A program made the translations under genes and the position numbers. From assembly GCA_032586195.1 (NCBI GenBank), contig JAWHQP010000004.1, forward strand, positions 1-64,000: 64,000 nucleotides of DNA, written 5' to 3'. The stretch is from JAWHQP01 sp032586195. Lineage in GTDB: Bacteria > Pseudomonadota > Gammaproteobacteria > Enterobacterales > Pasteurellaceae. Positions 53,847 to 61,378 of this stretch are shown one piece after another (within the stretch, counting starts at the first letter, position 1; the number at the start of each line of letters is the position of its first letter). Under the pieces are notes generated by a model that ran no database searches, was not told the DNA's origin, and saw nothing but the letters and a program-made list of their open reading frames with translations.

Positions 53847-54129
53847 TTTTAACGTCTTTCAGGAAGTCATTAAAATCAGCACATGGTAAAGTTTTACCAC
53901 TTTCCACTTCTGCAACCGCCTGCATAGTGACAGGATTTTTTTCATGATTGATTGGCGCATAGCCAAAATCTAATGACAATGGTAGTTTTCCCGTCTTGGC
54001 CACCTGATTGAAGAACATTCTGACAGCCTGGCTTGGTGTTAATCCATATTGTTCAAAAACAGGATACGCACTTGCTCTTAACTCATTGTCCAGACGCATA
54101 TTAAAGTTTGTATAGCCCATATCATACAC
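53833..54129 (-). CDS. dinJ: DinJ/RelB-family antitoxin
   Basis: 98 residues with the N-terminal ribbon-helix-helix (NFNMRLDNELRASAYPVFEQYGLTPSQAVRMFFNQV) that binds the operator and a C-terminal toxin-neutralising tail. It is the first gene of the pair and controls its own promoter in known systems; a suitable palindrome lies directly upstream. Confidence 0.93.
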   Translation of the reverse strand: MYDMGYTNFNMRLDNELRASAYPVFEQYGLTPSQAVRMFFNQVAKTGKLPLSLDFGYAPINHEKNPVTMQAVAEVESGKTLPCADFNDFLKDVKNEKY

Positions 54130-54144
54130 CTTTCATTACATTTC

Positions 54145-54189
54145 AATTACAATGTAATTCATTATAATGGAACTGTTTTATTTTTACAA
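54145..54189 (-). promoter_or_regulatory. dinJ-yafQ promoter and operator
   Basis: On the minus strand: -35 TTGTAA (54184-54189), 17-bp spacer, -10 TATAAT (54161-54166). Just downstream, AATTAC/GTAATT form an inverted repeat (54145-54159) over the start region, a likely DinJ operator. Confidence 0.75.
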
Positions 54190-54221
54190 GTTCAACTAGT
54201 ACCGCAAGACAAGGATAAATA

Positions 54222-54258
54222 AAAAGCACACAAAATTTCGTTTAATTTGTGTGCTTTT
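54222..54258 (-). terminator. Terminator of the periplasmic-protein gene
   Basis: AAAAGCACACAAA and TTTGTGTGCTTTT pair around a loop, with A/T-runs on both sides. It ends the minus-strand gene at 54280. Confidence 0.85.
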
Positions 54259-54279
54259 AAGAAAAATCAAAATACTAGA

Positions 54280-54729
54280 TTAGTAACCGTTACCTGATTG
54301 TTGCATGAGGCTGATTTCAAAATTTGATTTAATTGTTTTTTTCAGATCACAAACAGCAAACTCTTTTGGGGTAGCGTTCGGGGCAACTTTGAATATGCCG
54401 GCAAACATCGGCTTAGCATCTCCCATAGATTCCCGATACTGCACATAATAACTGTCTTGTTTATCTTCAAACTCAAGCGAGTAAAGGACATAGCCCGAAC
54501 GACTTGCAATAATGGAATTATTACGCTGCATAATATCCTTAACCGCATTACTGATTTTTAATTTTTTATACGATAGAATGTAATTCATATCAGATTTTTC
54601 AATAATAATTGGATTGCCGTCTGTTGCAGTACAGGCAAAAATCGGTTTTGTCGCAGCCTGTGTGGTCGCTGTGGCTAAGGCCGCATTAATAATTAGTGTG
54701 AGCGAAGTCAGTATTTTTTTATGTGTCAT
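54280..54729 (-). CDS. Hypothetical periplasmic protein, 149 aa
   Basis: Signal peptide cut near TQAA, then a beta-rich body with two cysteines (FACTATDGNPIIIEK; FAVCDLKKT) likely in a disulfide. The family is not recognised. It lies downstream of the TraH/lysozyme gene in the same direction and may be co-expressed with it. Confidence 0.65.
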   Translation of the reverse strand: MTHKKILTSLTLIINAALATATTQAATKPIFACTATDGNPIIIEKSDMNYILSYKKLKISNAVKDIMQRNNSIIASRSGYVLYSLEFEDKQDSYYVQYRESMGDAKPMFAGIFKVAPNATPKEFAVCDLKKTIKSNFEISLMQQSGNGY

Positions 54730-54780
54730 ATTTTTCTCCCCTGGAGTATAGTTGCCCGATTTATGTAATTATACCTTAAT

Positions 54781-56742
54781 TTAATTACTTAGAATATAGT
54801 CCGCCTCTTGATTGCGACGTTTAGCATTAACCCCGTTATTATCAACCTGACGGTTGCGTATGGCATTTGCAAGGGCGGTCATATCTCCTGTATTAGCAGA
54901 TTCCTGAGCTGCGTTTATTACGCTCCGGGTTTTAGTTAATGAACCATAGTTGTAGATGTATGATGTCAAGGCGGCTTGGGCTTTTGGAGTAAGTTTATCC
55001 CAGGTTGAAGCTGAAACCTGGTTTTTTGCCTTATTAGCAAAAATCTGTGTCCGGCGGGACAAATCACGCTCAGCATCTTCACGGGTAACCGTAGTGCCTT
55101 TAGTCACCTTTTCTATCGTACCGTCTGCTTTTGTGATTGTGTCAGATCCATAACCGGTACGATATGCATTTTCATCCCAGTAAGACTTGTTGCTATAGCC
55201 TTCGAAATTCCTCAACAATCCTGCCGCCTGGTCTAACGCACTGCCACTGATTGTGGCAATTGCAGAGTAATTTGTGTTTCTGGAGGACGAAGCTCCATTT
55301 GCAGCATTTGCAGCAAAAGAACCATAAAGGTTAGTCAGCCCCGTCCCCAGAGATTTTGGGATGGTAATATACCCTTCGGAAAGTTGTCCCGGAATTGACA
55401 CAGTGCCACTATCGGAGTTTTCTCCAGCTAAACTGTTGAAACGTTTATTCCCTTCTTCAGATGCGTTGCTGTCTAAGGAACGAGCTTGTTCTCTCACCCG
55501 GTTATTTAAGATAGCGATAGCCGTATTATTGTTAATGGACTTCTGTAACTCCATTTCCATTCTGACCTGTTCGATTTCAAGGTCGAGCCGTCTAAGTGCG
55601 GTCTCTAAATCTTCCTGCGCTTCCTTATTCTGCGCGACATTCGGCTCTTTCATCCCCATTAACAGCATGCGGCGTAGTGCCAGTGCTTTTTCAAGCTCGG
55701 CTGATATCGCAAGTTCCTGCGCTAAACGGGCCCCTAAAATAGGTGCGTCAGGATCCTGCTTAAGCGTATCAATCAACCCGCGTGTTACGGCAACAGTTGA
55801 TGTACTTAGCGCATTTAATTGCTCTGCAGTCACAGTACTGGAATTGAGTAATGTCTCGAGGTCCGTTGCTTTGCTGATCGTGGTATTTTCTATTTTTGGC
55901 GCCAGTCCTCTCCCCGGTTGGGCAGAAGGTGTTCCGCAGGAATCACAGGTATATAATGTCCTTCCGCCGAGGACTTCACGGGCATACTCAGCCGCCTCTT
56001 CAGGTTTTTTCCATTCGGTACAAATCATACCGTCACATTGTGACACCGCACCTTTATCGGTGACAGAACGACCTAAAGCCATATTATAGCCGGCACCAAC
56101 AACATCCTTAATGACATCAATGGGATCTTGTCCTTCACCACCTTTTTTCTGCCCTCCAACCCAGCGCGAACCTTTTTTTCCCGCATCCTGCTCAGCCTGT
56201 TTTTTAGCTCTCGTAGCGTCGGTTTCCGTTGCCGCGATTTCCTTAAACCGTTCCAGGCCGGCCATGTTCGCCCATTTACTATCCATGGCGTAATCGGCAA
56301 GTTTGGCAGACATTTCCTCACAGCTCGTCTTAAGGCGATTAAAATCCAATTTGCCTTGATATAGCCCGTTAGTCAGGATATCGTAAAGCTGAGGATTTGC
56401 CCGCTGGATAATCATCGCCGGCAGGCTGGCCACCGCACCTGTCGCTGATTCAATGACGTTACTATACAAATCCTTGAACCCTTCAGTGATGCCGTTCAAC
56501 TGATTTTTTATGGTTAATTTGACATCAAAATTGCCGCACATAAGATTGGATTTCCATCCCAGACCAAGACTATAGACATTCGTCGCCTGTCTTGACGGTG
56601 GAGGAGCAATTGCCACCCCTCCTCCAATGGAATAATGTACATAATCAGACAGTACTGAACCGGTTGTGTAGTCGGCGAACGCTGTCTGGCTTCCCCATAG
56701 TACTAATGCGATAGTAATTGCATTCAGTTTTTTCATTATCAT
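54781..56742 (-). CDS. TraH-like T4SS protein (PFL_4711 family) fused to GH24 lysozyme
   Basis: Residues 1 to about 490 match the TIGR03755/PFL_4711 family (signal peptide to AFA, YVHYSIGGGVAIAPPP, LGLGWKSNLMCGNFD, CDGMICTEW, CDSCG), an F-type TraH-like periplasmic assembly protein. The last 145 residues are a phage-type lysozyme: NFEGYSNKSYWDENAYRTG holds Glu514, eight residues, Asp523, five residues, Thr529, the GH24 catalytic triad spacing. A linker rich in Ser/Asn joins them. Starts at 56742 and 56736 are both possible (653 or 651 aa). The fusion would cut murein at the site of channel assembly. Confidence 0.88.
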   Translation of the reverse strand: MIMKKLNAITIALVLWGSQTAFADYTTGSVLSDYVHYSIGGGVAIAPPPSRQATNVYSLGLGWKSNLMCGNFDVKLTIKNQLNGITEGFKDLYSNVIESATGAVASLPAMIIQRANPQLYDILTNGLYQGKLDFNRLKTSCEEMSAKLADYAMDSKWANMAGLERFKEIAATETDATRAKKQAEQDAGKKGSRWVGGQKKGGEGQDPIDVIKDVVGAGYNMALGRSVTDKGAVSQCDGMICTEWKKPEEAAEYAREVLGGRTLYTCDSCGTPSAQPGRGLAPKIENTTISKATDLETLLNSSTVTAEQLNALSTSTVAVTRGLIDTLKQDPDAPILGARLAQELAISAELEKALALRRMLLMGMKEPNVAQNKEAQEDLETALRRLDLEIEQVRMEMELQKSINNNTAIAILNNRVREQARSLDSNASEEGNKRFNSLAGENSDSGTVSIPGQLSEGYITIPKSLGTGLTNLYGSFAANAANGASSSRNTNYSAIATISGSALDQAAGLLRNFEGYSNKSYWDENAYRTGYGSDTITKADGTIEKVTKGTTVTREDAERDLSRRTQIFANKAKNQVSASTWDKLTPKAQAALTSYIYNYGSLTKTRSVINAAQESANTGDMTALANAIRNRQVDNNGVNAKRRNQEADYILSN

Positions 56743-56750
56743 GGTTCCTC

Positions 56751-57713
56751 TTAATAATTTCCCCAGTCGGTACTCCCTAAAAATTTCTGGCCGCGTCGCT
56801 TGCAACAGCTATACGGCCTCCATAACGCCCAGCTGTAATTTTCGGTATCTGATAATTTATCAGCATATGTATCAGCAGCACCTCCATCCGGAAAAATAGT
56901 ACAGCTCTTCTCCATTTTAGGGCTCAGCATCTGCCATTTATGTGTTTTGATATCATTTTCCTTCACTTCACCGGGATACCACTTGCCGTCACTGTTTTTC
57001 CTGGTTGCAGCAATATAGACATGGAGTTGTCCGTCCCGGCTGACAATATCGGCAATGCGCTGAGCAATAATGGCCGAGGCTTTATAGTCATGGACCTGAG
57101 TAACATGGCCGGAGCGCGGATAAATATTCCCCCACAAATCACCGTTGGCCCGGACCTCACGCATACTGGGTGTTAATGCCTCCGGATAAAGCATTTCAGG
57201 CATACCTTGTCGCCAGGCAAAAAAATCCAGACCGCTTAGAAAATAAGGCTGATAAGGCGTAGTCTGGCTTTCACAAGAATAGCCCATACTGCTTATCATA
57301 TTGAGGAATAATCCTCCGGGATGTCCGATAGCTTCTGCGTTCTTGAAAGTGTACTGAGTGTAATTTTTACTCGGTGTCTGGTACTGACCGCCTTTAATTC
57401 CCTGATTAAGCCATTTCATTTCAGTCCACGGACTCTGGTTGTCATGGTTATATGCCGAGATCACCGTCTCAGGAATGAAATGATGTACTTTAGTGGATGT
57501 GCGTACCTTACAGCCAAATGTCGTACAGAACAGCCAGTAACAGATACCGACGATTTTATAATCAGCACAGCTGGAAGAAGCGCTTGAAGTTAATATTGAC
57601 GCAGTATTAATTGAACTGCCTTCAGCTGATACGGTCGCAGGGAAATAAGAAACCGGAACAGCAATGGAAAATGCGGAAAAAAGTGTGGTTAATTTGCAGA
57701 TATTTTTTTTCAT
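56751..57713 (-). CDS. traU: TraU-family T4SS protein (PFL_4710 family)
   Basis: The 320-residue product has a signal peptide (cut near VSA) and the cysteine-rich TraU pattern (SCADYKIVGICYWLFCTTFGCKVRT; YSCCKRR). It matches TIGR03756, a periplasmic mating-pair protein. ATG at 57713 is used; a TTG six bases upstream has better RBS spacing and cannot be excluded. It is 8 bases before the TraH-like gene and 9 after the TraW-like one. Confidence 0.86.
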   Translation of the reverse strand: MKKNICKLTTLFSAFSIAVPVSYFPATVSAEGSSINTASILTSSASSSCADYKIVGICYWLFCTTFGCKVRTSTKVHHFIPETVISAYNHDNQSPWTEMKWLNQGIKGGQYQTPSKNYTQYTFKNAEAIGHPGGLFLNMISSMGYSCESQTTPYQPYFLSGLDFFAWRQGMPEMLYPEALTPSMREVRANGDLWGNIYPRSGHVTQVHDYKASAIIAQRIADIVSRDGQLHVYIAATRKNSDGKWYPGEVKENDIKTHKWQMLSPKMEKSCTIFPDGGAADTYADKLSDTENYSWALWRPYSCCKRRGQKFLGSTDWGNY

Positions 57714-57722
57714 TATCAATAT

Positions 57723-58163
57723 TTACTCCTTAGCTGAAGCCTGATACAACTGAATTGCCTTTGATACACTGACTTCACCATAAATTGCTTTAGGTGCGGT
57801 CTTTTCATTATCAAAAATGATGGCGGGTACCTTCATAACACCGATTTTCCAGGCTTCGGTTAATCCCGTATAGGCTTCCTGCAGTTGCTTTTGATATTGT
57901 TTGCCCTCAGGGCTGTTAAGATAAGCTTTTGCCTGTCGTTCGGCGATATCGGGGACGCTGCTTAATGTGGGGACTAAAGCATTTTCAAGATTATCAACCG
58001 CATCAATAAAATAGACTTTATTAGCCAATTCAGACTGCTGAATAGCATATGCCCGAGTGGTATAAACGGTAATTAAGGTGTGTGGTAATGTGTGTTGGGA
58101 ACCAGCCCATAGTAACGGGGAAAAGAAGACTGCTGCCAATCCCATAATATATTTAAGATTCAT
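57723..58163 (-). CDS. PFL_4709-family T4SS protein (TrbC/TraW-like, DUF1525)
   Basis: The 146-residue product has a signal peptide (cut near LLWA) and a thioredoxin-like body (TLITVYTTRAYAIQQSELANK; VMKVPAIIFDNEKTAPKAIYGEVSV), as in TIGR03757. It is the first gene of the minus-strand W-U-H-type block. The 158 bases before it hold the likely promoter. Confidence 0.83.
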   Translation of the reverse strand: MNLKYIMGLAAVFFSPLLWAGSQHTLPHTLITVYTTRAYAIQQSELANKVYFIDAVDNLENALVPTLSSVPDIAERQAKAYLNSPEGKQYQKQLQEAYTGLTEAWKIGVMKVPAIIFDNEKTAPKAIYGEVSVSKAIQLYQASAKE

Positions 58164-58321
58164 ACATTATTCTCGGTTTGTTATTCATGTTTACATTATG
58201 ATTTTGACCACATAAATGAAATGGGAAACTCTGTTTAAAAGTCAGAGAATTTATTTATAAAAAAGGGAAAAAGAGTTTTTTATTGAAGATGTTTTGTGAT
58301 GTTTAATAATAGGAACAACTT

Positions 58322-58475
58322 CGGCTATCGTTGATAGCAGAGTAAGTTGCAGGATTCCTGAAAAGCAACGCCCTATCGTGAATAGGCTGAATCCAACTCC
58401 CAGATTCCGTGCGGCATTCTGAAACACGGTTCCGGCAATAGGTCTTCGATTACCATATTCCGGGAATGCAGTTTT
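58322..58475 (+). ncRNA. Structured RNA element, copy 2 (about 150 nt)
   Basis: Nearly identical to 31296-31456 for its first 110 bases: GCTATC/GATAGC, GTTGC/GCAAC, CCTAT/ATAGG, GGATTC/GAATCC, then CCGTG/CACGG with a loop GCATTC complementary to GAATGC downstream. The region between hairpin and GAATGC differs between the copies while the pairing is kept. Only four T follow here. Confidence 0.6.
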
Positions 58476-58484
58476 AACTGATCA

Positions 58485-58561
58485 ACCTACCAAGGGGATT
58501 AACTGATTCCCTTGTGGAATACGGTTATTTCTCCAAGGTAATACACATTGGAGAACTCATT
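58485..58561 (+). promoter_or_regulatory. Switch-like leader D
   Basis: CC-AC-CAAGGG pairs with CCCTTGTGG (58486-58516). The RBS is in a perfect 8-bp hairpin, TTCTCCAA with TTGGAGAA (58529-58555). The loop-to-downstream pairing of the other copies is weaker here. Confidence 0.65.
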
Positions 58562-58903
58562 ATGAGCAATTCACAACCCTTAGACTTTTGGTCTGAACCT
58601 GAAACTGAAATCAAACCATCTTTGTTCAATCGTATCGGTTACTCACTAGGACGTACTTTTCTTTCTATCAAGAAAAAAGCGACATCCAAATACCGTGAAG
58701 TTACTCAAGGTATTAATGAGCGTATTGATGCTGAAAATGAGCTTTTACGACAAGAAATGGATATGTTGCTCATAGAGCAAGAAATGAAACATCAATCAAA
58801 ATTGAAACAATGTAGAAAACGTTGGTTCTTTTATGCGTTGGTTTCTGCATTATTCACTTTTGTCGGTGGCGCAGCAACGGTATTCTTTACACTGGTTATT
58901 TAA
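58562..58903 (+). CDS. Coiled-coil protein with C-terminal membrane anchor, 113 aa
   Basis: Not recognised. Residues about 45-85 are a charged coiled coil (NERIDAENELLRQEMDMLLI), and residues 90-112 form one membrane helix (FFYALVSALFTFVGGAATVFF). The start at 58562 is set by the GGAGAAC RBS in the leader. First gene of the second leader-controlled cluster. Confidence 0.65.
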   Translation: MSNSQPLDFWSEPETEIKPSLFNRIGYSLGRTFLSIKKKATSKYREVTQGINERIDAENELLRQEMDMLLIEQEMKHQSKLKQCRKRWFFYALVSALFTFVGGAATVFFTLVI

Positions 58904-58911
58904 TGAACTGA

Positions 58912-58978
58912 CCCGTTGGGGAAAATATAAATCCCCGCAGGGCGTTATATTTGCCCCATTATTTTGAGGAATATAGCG
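58912..58978 (+). promoter_or_regulatory. Switch-like leader C
   Basis: CCC..GGGG pairs with CCCC..GGG (58912-58942). The segment GGGGAAAATATAA (58918-58930) pairs with TTATATTTGCCCC (58945-58957) at 12 of 13 positions. The RBS strand GAGGAATATA repeats the first segment and can pair with TATATT of the second. Confidence 0.75.
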
Positions 58979-59209
58979 ATGGAAGTTCAAATTGCTTTTG
59001 AGTGTATTGGTGATCAAGTATCAAAATACTGGTCTCAAAGACATACTCATCAACCATTGGCTGAAGACATCAAACAAAATGCTATTAAAGCATGGCAAAA
59101 TCGTGAACCCGGGCAAATACAAGTCCGGTTCATGCAACGGATGTCCGATACCCATTATCGTTTTTTAAATGTAAAACAAAACGGTAATAAATTAATTGTG
59201 AGCCGATAA
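58979..59209 (+). CDS. Small hypothetical protein, 76 aa
   Basis: Not recognised. Soluble, mixed alpha/beta (MEVQIAFECIGDQVSKYWSQ; DTHYRFLNVKQNGNKLIVSR). The ATG at 58979 follows the leader RBS GAGGA. Each of its neighbours has its own leader. Confidence 0.6.
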   Translation: MEVQIAFECIGDQVSKYWSQRHTHQPLAEDIKQNAIKAWQNREPGQIQVRFMQRMSDTHYRFLNVKQNGNKLIVSR

Positions 59210-59226
59210 ACCGGCTTGACTCATCA

Positions 59227-59294
59227 ACCTCTAAGGGGAACGCAAAATCCCTATTGGGGTGAGAGTGTTTCCCTTTTATTTTGGAGAAACACTT
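59227..59294 (+). promoter_or_regulatory. Switch-like leader B
   Basis: CCTC..AAGGG pairs with CCCTAT..GGGG with small bulges. The segment GGGAAC pairs with GTTTCCC (one bulge) followed by TTTTATTTT. The RBS strand GGAGAAACAC (59283-59292) pairs with GTGTTTCCC (59265-59273), 9 bp with one bulged base. Confidence 0.7.
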
Positions 59295-60149
59295 ATGACT
59301 ATTTTACAAACTTACTTTGACAACAAACTTGTTGAAGCGGGATTTCCCGGCGGACTGAAAATCGAATATTCGCTTTCTTACTGTCAAGGTGATGGAATGG
59401 CGTTTTATGGGGATATTGATTTCGATCACTTACCTATTTTATTCGCCAAAATCTATCCGGATAGTGAAAATCTGAAACTATTTGAGGAAATCAAAAACGA
59501 GATCATGGTTGCAGAGGATTATTATCCTACTTGTAAAATTGCACCAAATACTCTTCGTTATTGCCACTTCAATACGATGGATTTATATCTTGATTATGCA
59601 GACAACTTTGCATTATTTGATCAAGATGATGAAAAGACCGCTGAAATTTGGGAAACGCTATCCTGCACAAAGGAACAAGCCGCTGAAATCTGGAACAGAT
59701 TTGTTGATGATTTAATTGATTATATTGTTGAAACATCAAAGAATTTGGCTGATTTAGGCTATCGTCTCATCGAATCAACCTACATTGAATCTGATGCAAC
59801 TATAAAGACATTTGATACGAAAAGTTATCGTGTCGAGTTTAAAATTGAACCTATTCAGTTTTATGCAAATTGGTGTGCAGAAGAATTCGGTTACGAAGAT
59901 ATCAATGAATTGTGCAATGCTGCACTGAGCGGTACTAAATTTGTAGATTTAACTGCTATTGTTTATCAGAAAAAGCTTGGCATAAAAATGGGTGAAAGCT
60001 CATTGGGTTATTGTTCTTATAACGGGAACGATAAATCCTATGCTGGAAATAAGCGTTATCTGATCCACGAAGCTATCAGTGAAGCAAGAACATTTGTTCA
60101 ACTGGCATCGAAAGCGGCTCAGCATCTGCGATCAATCGTAATCAACTAA
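59295..60149 (+). CDS. Hypothetical ICE protein, 284 aa
   Basis: Not recognised. Acidic, soluble; Trp- and Tyr-rich segments (AAEIWNRFVDDLIDYIVETSK; IQFYANWCAEEFGYEDINELC). The ATG at 59295 follows GGAGAAAC; an in-frame ATG-like start at 59259 would begin inside the leader. By its place between leader-controlled genes and ardC it may help establishment in a new host, which is an inference. Confidence 0.62.
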   Translation: MTILQTYFDNKLVEAGFPGGLKIEYSLSYCQGDGMAFYGDIDFDHLPILFAKIYPDSENLKLFEEIKNEIMVAEDYYPTCKIAPNTLRYCHFNTMDLYLDYADNFALFDQDDEKTAEIWETLSCTKEQAAEIWNRFVDDLIDYIVETSKNLADLGYRLIESTYIESDATIKTFDTKSYRVEFKIEPIQFYANWCAEEFGYEDINELCNAALSGTKFVDLTAIVYQKKLGIKMGESSLGYCSYNGNDKSYAGNKRYLIHEAISEARTFVQLASKAAQHLRSIVIN

Positions 60150-60161
60150 TATTTTTTCAGC

Positions 60162-60221
60162 CCAACTGGGGAACGCTCTCCGGTTGGAAGTCGTTCCCCC
60201 CTTTTTTTAAGGAGAACGACT
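60162..60221 (+). promoter_or_regulatory. Switch-like leader A (before ardC)
   Basis: CCAACTGG (60162-60169) pairs with CCGGTTGG (60180-60187). GGGGAACG (60168-60175) is a perfect 8-bp complement of CGTTCCCC (60192-60199), followed by CCTTTTTTT, a terminator. The RBS strand GGAGAACGAC (60211-60220) pairs with GTCGTTC (7 bp) of the same strand. Confidence 0.78.
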
Positions 60222-61193
60222 ATGAACACTCGACAAAAACCTGATTTATACCAGGAAATCACAGATCGCATCATTAAAGCATTAGAGGAAGGTACGGCAC
60301 CTTGGCTAAAACCGTGGAAAAACCCGGAGTATAATTTAGCGCTACCACGTAATGCCTTGTCTGGTCGTTTGTACTCAGGCATCAATATTTTGCTTTTATG
60401 GATTGCAACTGCTGAAAATAATTATAAACAATGCAAATGGATAACTGCCATGGCTGCCAACAAACTAGGTGGTTATATACGTAAAGGTGAAAAAGCAACA
60501 ATTGTTGTAAATTATTGCCCCATTGATCGTGAAAAATGTGACGAAGATGGAAACCCTCTCCTCGATGAGGAAGGAAATCCTGAAATGGAACATTTTGCAG
60601 TATTAAAAAGACATCCGCTTTTTAACATTGAACAATGCGAAGGATTGCCGCGAAACATGTATGATTCCCTGACTGAAACATCAGAAGGTAATTCTGATAC
60701 AGCTCAACATCAGATATGTGGGGAACTTCGATGCATGCTGGAAGGAATGTCACTGGATGTAAAAATTATACCAAGTTCACATGCTTTTTATCAGCCTGAT
60801 ACTGATAAGGTTGTGATGCCGGAGATGAAACAATTCGCTTCGGAGCAGGATTTTTACAGCACATTACTCCATGAAATGACACATGCGACAGGTCATCGGT
60901 CCCGATTAAACCGTGAAGGTATTACTTCCGGCAAATCGAAATTCGGCAATACGATTTATGCCTTTGAGGAATTGGTTGCAGAAATGGGTGGTGCATTTTT
61001 ATGTGCCCATCTTGGTTTTAATCAAGTGCCACAGAATGCAGCATATATTCAAAGCTGGATAAAGGTATTGAAAGATGACAAGAAAGCGATTATCAGGGCT
61101 TCCGGGTTAGCACGTAATGCATGTGAATACATGCTGGACATGCTAAATGTCCAGGAACAGTATGATAAACGTTACTTTTCTGAAGCGGCATGA
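60222..61193 (+). CDS. ardC: ArdC-family antirestriction protein with zincin domain
   Basis: The 323-residue product has the ArdC N-terminal ssDNA-binding domain (residues 1 to about 130; YQEITDRIIKALEEGTAPWLKPW, LYSGINILLLW) and a zincin-like C-terminal domain with HEMTHATGH (about residue 227-235) and a downstream Glu (FEELVAEMGGAFL). Related proteins protect incoming DNA from restriction. Its leader with terminator and RBS hairpin suggests tight control, perhaps a burst on entry. Confidence 0.88.
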   Translation: MNTRQKPDLYQEITDRIIKALEEGTAPWLKPWKNPEYNLALPRNALSGRLYSGINILLLWIATAENNYKQCKWITAMAANKLGGYIRKGEKATIVVNYCPIDREKCDEDGNPLLDEEGNPEMEHFAVLKRHPLFNIEQCEGLPRNMYDSLTETSEGNSDTAQHQICGELRCMLEGMSLDVKIIPSSHAFYQPDTDKVVMPEMKQFASEQDFYSTLLHEMTHATGHRSRLNREGITSGKSKFGNTIYAFEELVAEMGGAFLCAHLGFNQVPQNAAYIQSWIKVLKDDKKAIIRASGLARNACEYMLDMLNVQEQYDKRYFSEAA

Positions 61194-61316
61194 GTAATAT
61201 CGAGAGATGTTATTTGATATATCTACAAAGATAGGAAAAATTATGACACTTGATGATTTTGAATAGCAACAACGGTTTATAAATTTTGCGCAAAAGCAAG
61301 CGACTCGTCTTAATAT

Positions 61317-61378
61317 TTGCACCAATATTTATATTGGTGCAATTTTTTTTCTCATACTTCAAGGAGAAAATTTACATG
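61317..61378 (+). promoter_or_regulatory. Terminator and orphan leader remnant after ardC
   Basis: TTGCACCAATA and TATTGGTGCAA form a perfect 11-bp stem followed by eight T, ending ardC. Then TTTCTC and GGAGAAAATT with an ATG at 61376 imitate the leader RBS hairpin of the cluster. But the ATG opens only 23 codons, which run into the reversed vgrG fragment. Confidence 0.6.

Noticed and set aside
55361..56089. 242-codon frame antisense to the TraH/lysozyme gene
   Set aside because: It lies wholly opposite a gene with clear domains and has Ser/Ala-rich shadow composition; no RBS.
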